A DNA stretch of 15,204 nt from an uncultured Burkholderiales bacterium (GTDB lineage: Bacteria; Pseudomonadota; Gammaproteobacteria; Burkholderiales; Burkholderiaceae_D), in assembly GCA_937872165.1 (NCBI GenBank), contig CALMOR010000105.1, positions 4,039-19,242 of the forward strand, in the 5' to 3' direction. This document shows, one piece after another, positions 13,875-15,204 of the stretch. Within the stretch, counting starts at the first letter, position 1. Each line of letters opens with the position of its first letter. The translations under genes were made by a program, and so were the position numbers. The notes under the pieces were generated by a model that searched no databases, was not told the origin of the DNA, and saw only the letters and a program-made list of their open reading frames with translations.

Positions 13875-13904
13875 GCGTCCGCGAGGGACGCAGGTCGGTC
13901 GGTC
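13875..13904. repeat. Short hairpin and GGTC tandem repeat in the ctaC-ctaD gap
   Basis: GCGTCC (13875-13880) and GGACGC (13886-13891) form a 6-bp stem with a 5-base loop. GGTC is then repeated three times (13893-13904). On the leftward transcript these sit between the ctaC stop and the ctaD ribosome site, where a hairpin could tune relative expression or mRNA processing. Such small structures are common in GC-rich DNA. Confidence 0.35.
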
Positions 13905-13911
13905 GGTACGA

Positions 13912-15150
13912 CTAGTTCTTTCGCGCGAGCGTGATGTCGGACGGCTGCACCACCGGGTCGGCACCCCTGCCCGCGTTGGTCCAGCCGTTCCGCGTGTAGC
14001 TGATGACCGACGCGATCTCGACGTCCGAGAGCTGCGCCCACGACGGCATCTTCTGATTGTTCTGACCGTGCAGCAGCACGGCGATCTGCACGTCCTTCGG
14101 CCCGAGGACCTTGGCATCGCCGACCAGCGCCGGGGCGCCCACGGCCGTGTTGCCGGTACCCGCCGCCTGATGACAGACCGCGCAGTTGGTGGTGAAGACC
14201 TTCTCGCCCTTCGACGTCAGCTCGGCGACGGTGAACGTCCTGGTCGGATCCTCCTGCAGCGCCGACATCTCCTGCTTCTTGCCGTCGACCCACTTGGTGT
14301 AGTCCTCGGCCGAGACGACGTTGACCACGATCGGCATGTACGCGTGCTCGGCGCCGCACAGCTCCTGGCACTGTCCGCGGTAGGTCCCGATCTTCTCGGC
14401 CTTGAACCACGTGTCGCGCACGAAGCCCGGGATGGCGTCCTGCTTGATGCCGAACTGCGGGACCGCGAACGCATGGATGACGTCGTTCGCGGTGGTGATG
14501 ACGCGCACCTTCCTGTTGACCGGCACGACGAGCGGGTTGTCGACCTCGAGCAGGTAGGTGTCGCCTTCCGGATGTCCCTTGATGCCTTCGGACGGGAAGC
14601 CCGACATCTCGCGGGGCGTGGCCAGCGTGGAGACGAAGCCGATGCCCTCGCCCTCTCCGTTCAGGTAGTCGTAGCCCCAGCGCCACTGGAAGCCGGTGGC
14701 CTTGATGGTGAGGTCGGCGTTGGTCGTGTCCTTCATGTCGACGATCAGGCGCGTCGCCGGCAGCGCCATCGCGATGACGATCACGAACGGCACGATGGTC
14801 CAGATGATCTCGACGGTGGTGTTCTCGTGCCAGGTCTCCGGCTTGTGGCCGAGCGACTTCCGGTGCTTGAAGATCGCGTAGAACATCACGCCGAACACGA
14901 GGATGAAGATGACGAGGCAGATCAGCAGCATCAACGTGTGCAGATCGTAGATGTCCGACGCGATCTTCGTGACGCCGACCGGCAGGTTGAGCTGATTGAC
15001 CTTCGGTCCTCCGGGCGCGTCGCCGACCGCCCACGCAGCGGCGCCGAACAGGGCCGTCGCGAGCCCCATGGCAGCCGCCGCCAGCGATGACGGCGCGAGG
15101 GGACCTGACGCGGCCCGCGTGCGCAGGAGGGCTCTGACGAAATGGATCAT
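13912..15150 (-). CDS. ctaC: Cytochrome c oxidase subunit II with fused cytochrome c domain (caa3 type)
   Basis: Subunit II takes electrons from cytochrome c and passes them to subunit I. The 412-residue product starts with a signal-like hydrophobic stretch (about 20-42), then two membrane helices (about 70-95 and 112-132). The periplasmic cupredoxin domain carries the CuA ligands His226, Cys261, Glu263, Cys265, His269 and Met272. From about residue 310 a class I cytochrome c domain follows: CAVCH (323-327, heme binding) and Met368 in QKMPSW as the likely axial ligand. The fusion gives an internal electron donor. ATG at 15150 is preceded by GGAGA; the upstream GTG at 15192 is in frame but lacks such a site. 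It is the first oxidase gene in the leftward unit; its promoter would lie beyond about 15160, near the window edge. Confidence 0.97.
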   Translation of the reverse strand: MIHFVRALLRTRAASGPLAPSSLAAAAMGLATALFGAAAWAVGDAPGGPKVNQLNLPVGVTKIASDIYDLHTLMLLICLVIFILVFGVMFYAIFKHRKSLGHKPETWHENTTVEIIWTIVPFVIVIAMALPATRLIVDMKDTTNADLTIKATGFQWRWGYDYLNGEGEGIGFVSTLATPREMSGFPSEGIKGHPEGDTYLLEVDNPLVVPVNRKVRVITTANDVIHAFAVPQFGIKQDAIPGFVRDTWFKAEKIGTYRGQCQELCGAEHAYMPIVVNVVSAEDYTKWVDGKKQEMSALQEDPTRTFTVAELTSKGEKVFTTNCAVCHQAAGTGNTAVGAPALVGDAKVLGPKDVQIAVLLHGQNNQKMPSWAQLSDVEIASVISYTRNGWTNAGRGADPVVQPSDITLARKN

Positions 15151-15204
15151 GTACTCGTTTCTCCGATCAACCGGCGCGACGGCCCGGCTCACCCAGTCAC
15201 TGAA

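Noticed and set aside
12114..13934. Long rightward open frame opposite ctaD
   Set aside because: Compositionally an antisense shadow of a highly conserved gene, with no recognisable protein features.
13846..15090. Long rightward open frame opposite ctaC
   Set aside because: Same antisense effect; the ctaC reading shows complete CuA and heme motifs.

Overview
The window is chromosomal DNA of a GC-rich proteobacterium, most likely a betaproteobacterium. The main evidence is the cytochrome c oxidase locus: its gene order (ctaC, ctaD, a tiny assembly protein, ctaG, DUF2970, ctaE, DUF2909 in reverse, SURF1, a SCO-like protein, ctaA, ctaB, SCO) is characteristic of that class. The E-for-D change in CtaB and a subunit II carrying its own cytochrome c domain fit the same group. 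I cannot place it more finely without a search.

Region 1 (1-2165) is housekeeping. The 5' part of ftsY (signal recognition particle receptor) runs leftward out of the window. Divergent from it is a tight rightward cluster: rsmD (16S rRNA methyltransferase), coaD (coenzyme A synthesis) and a YfhL-type 2[4Fe-4S] ferredoxin. No ATG, GTG or TTG lies in the ftsY frame upstream of the conserved N domain.

Region 2 (about 2125-4697) is visibly more AT-rich than both flanks and looks like an acquired block. It holds a leftward gene for a TPR-like/HD-GYP protein, probably a cyclic-di-GMP phosphodiesterase with a soluble helical sensor half. Divergent from it is a 30-codon gene with a good ribosome binding site whose product looks like a double-glycine leader peptide ending in a hexapeptide tail. 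The 165 bp between them carry a perfect 10-bp inverted repeat with a second outer pair of arms, plus a second inverted repeat. A strong hairpin follows the peptide gene. This peptide, operator and TPR-HD-GYP arrangement is the best candidate in the window for an undescribed signalling system. The link between the parts is inference.

Region 3 (4698-15150) begins with ychF, followed by the leftward aa3/caa3-type oxidase cluster. It contains all three core subunits (ctaC, ctaD, ctaE), copper delivery (ctaG, SCO, perhaps the SCO-like protein), heme A synthesis (ctaB, ctaA), the SURF1 factor and three small membrane proteins. Transcription runs from ctaC at the right edge toward SCO. It is probably split into two units by a terminator after ctaE (10296-10315) and by the divergent DUF2909 gene. 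Many genes are spaced by 1-5 bases, indicating translational coupling. Long open frames opposite these genes are byproducts of high GC and are not annotated.
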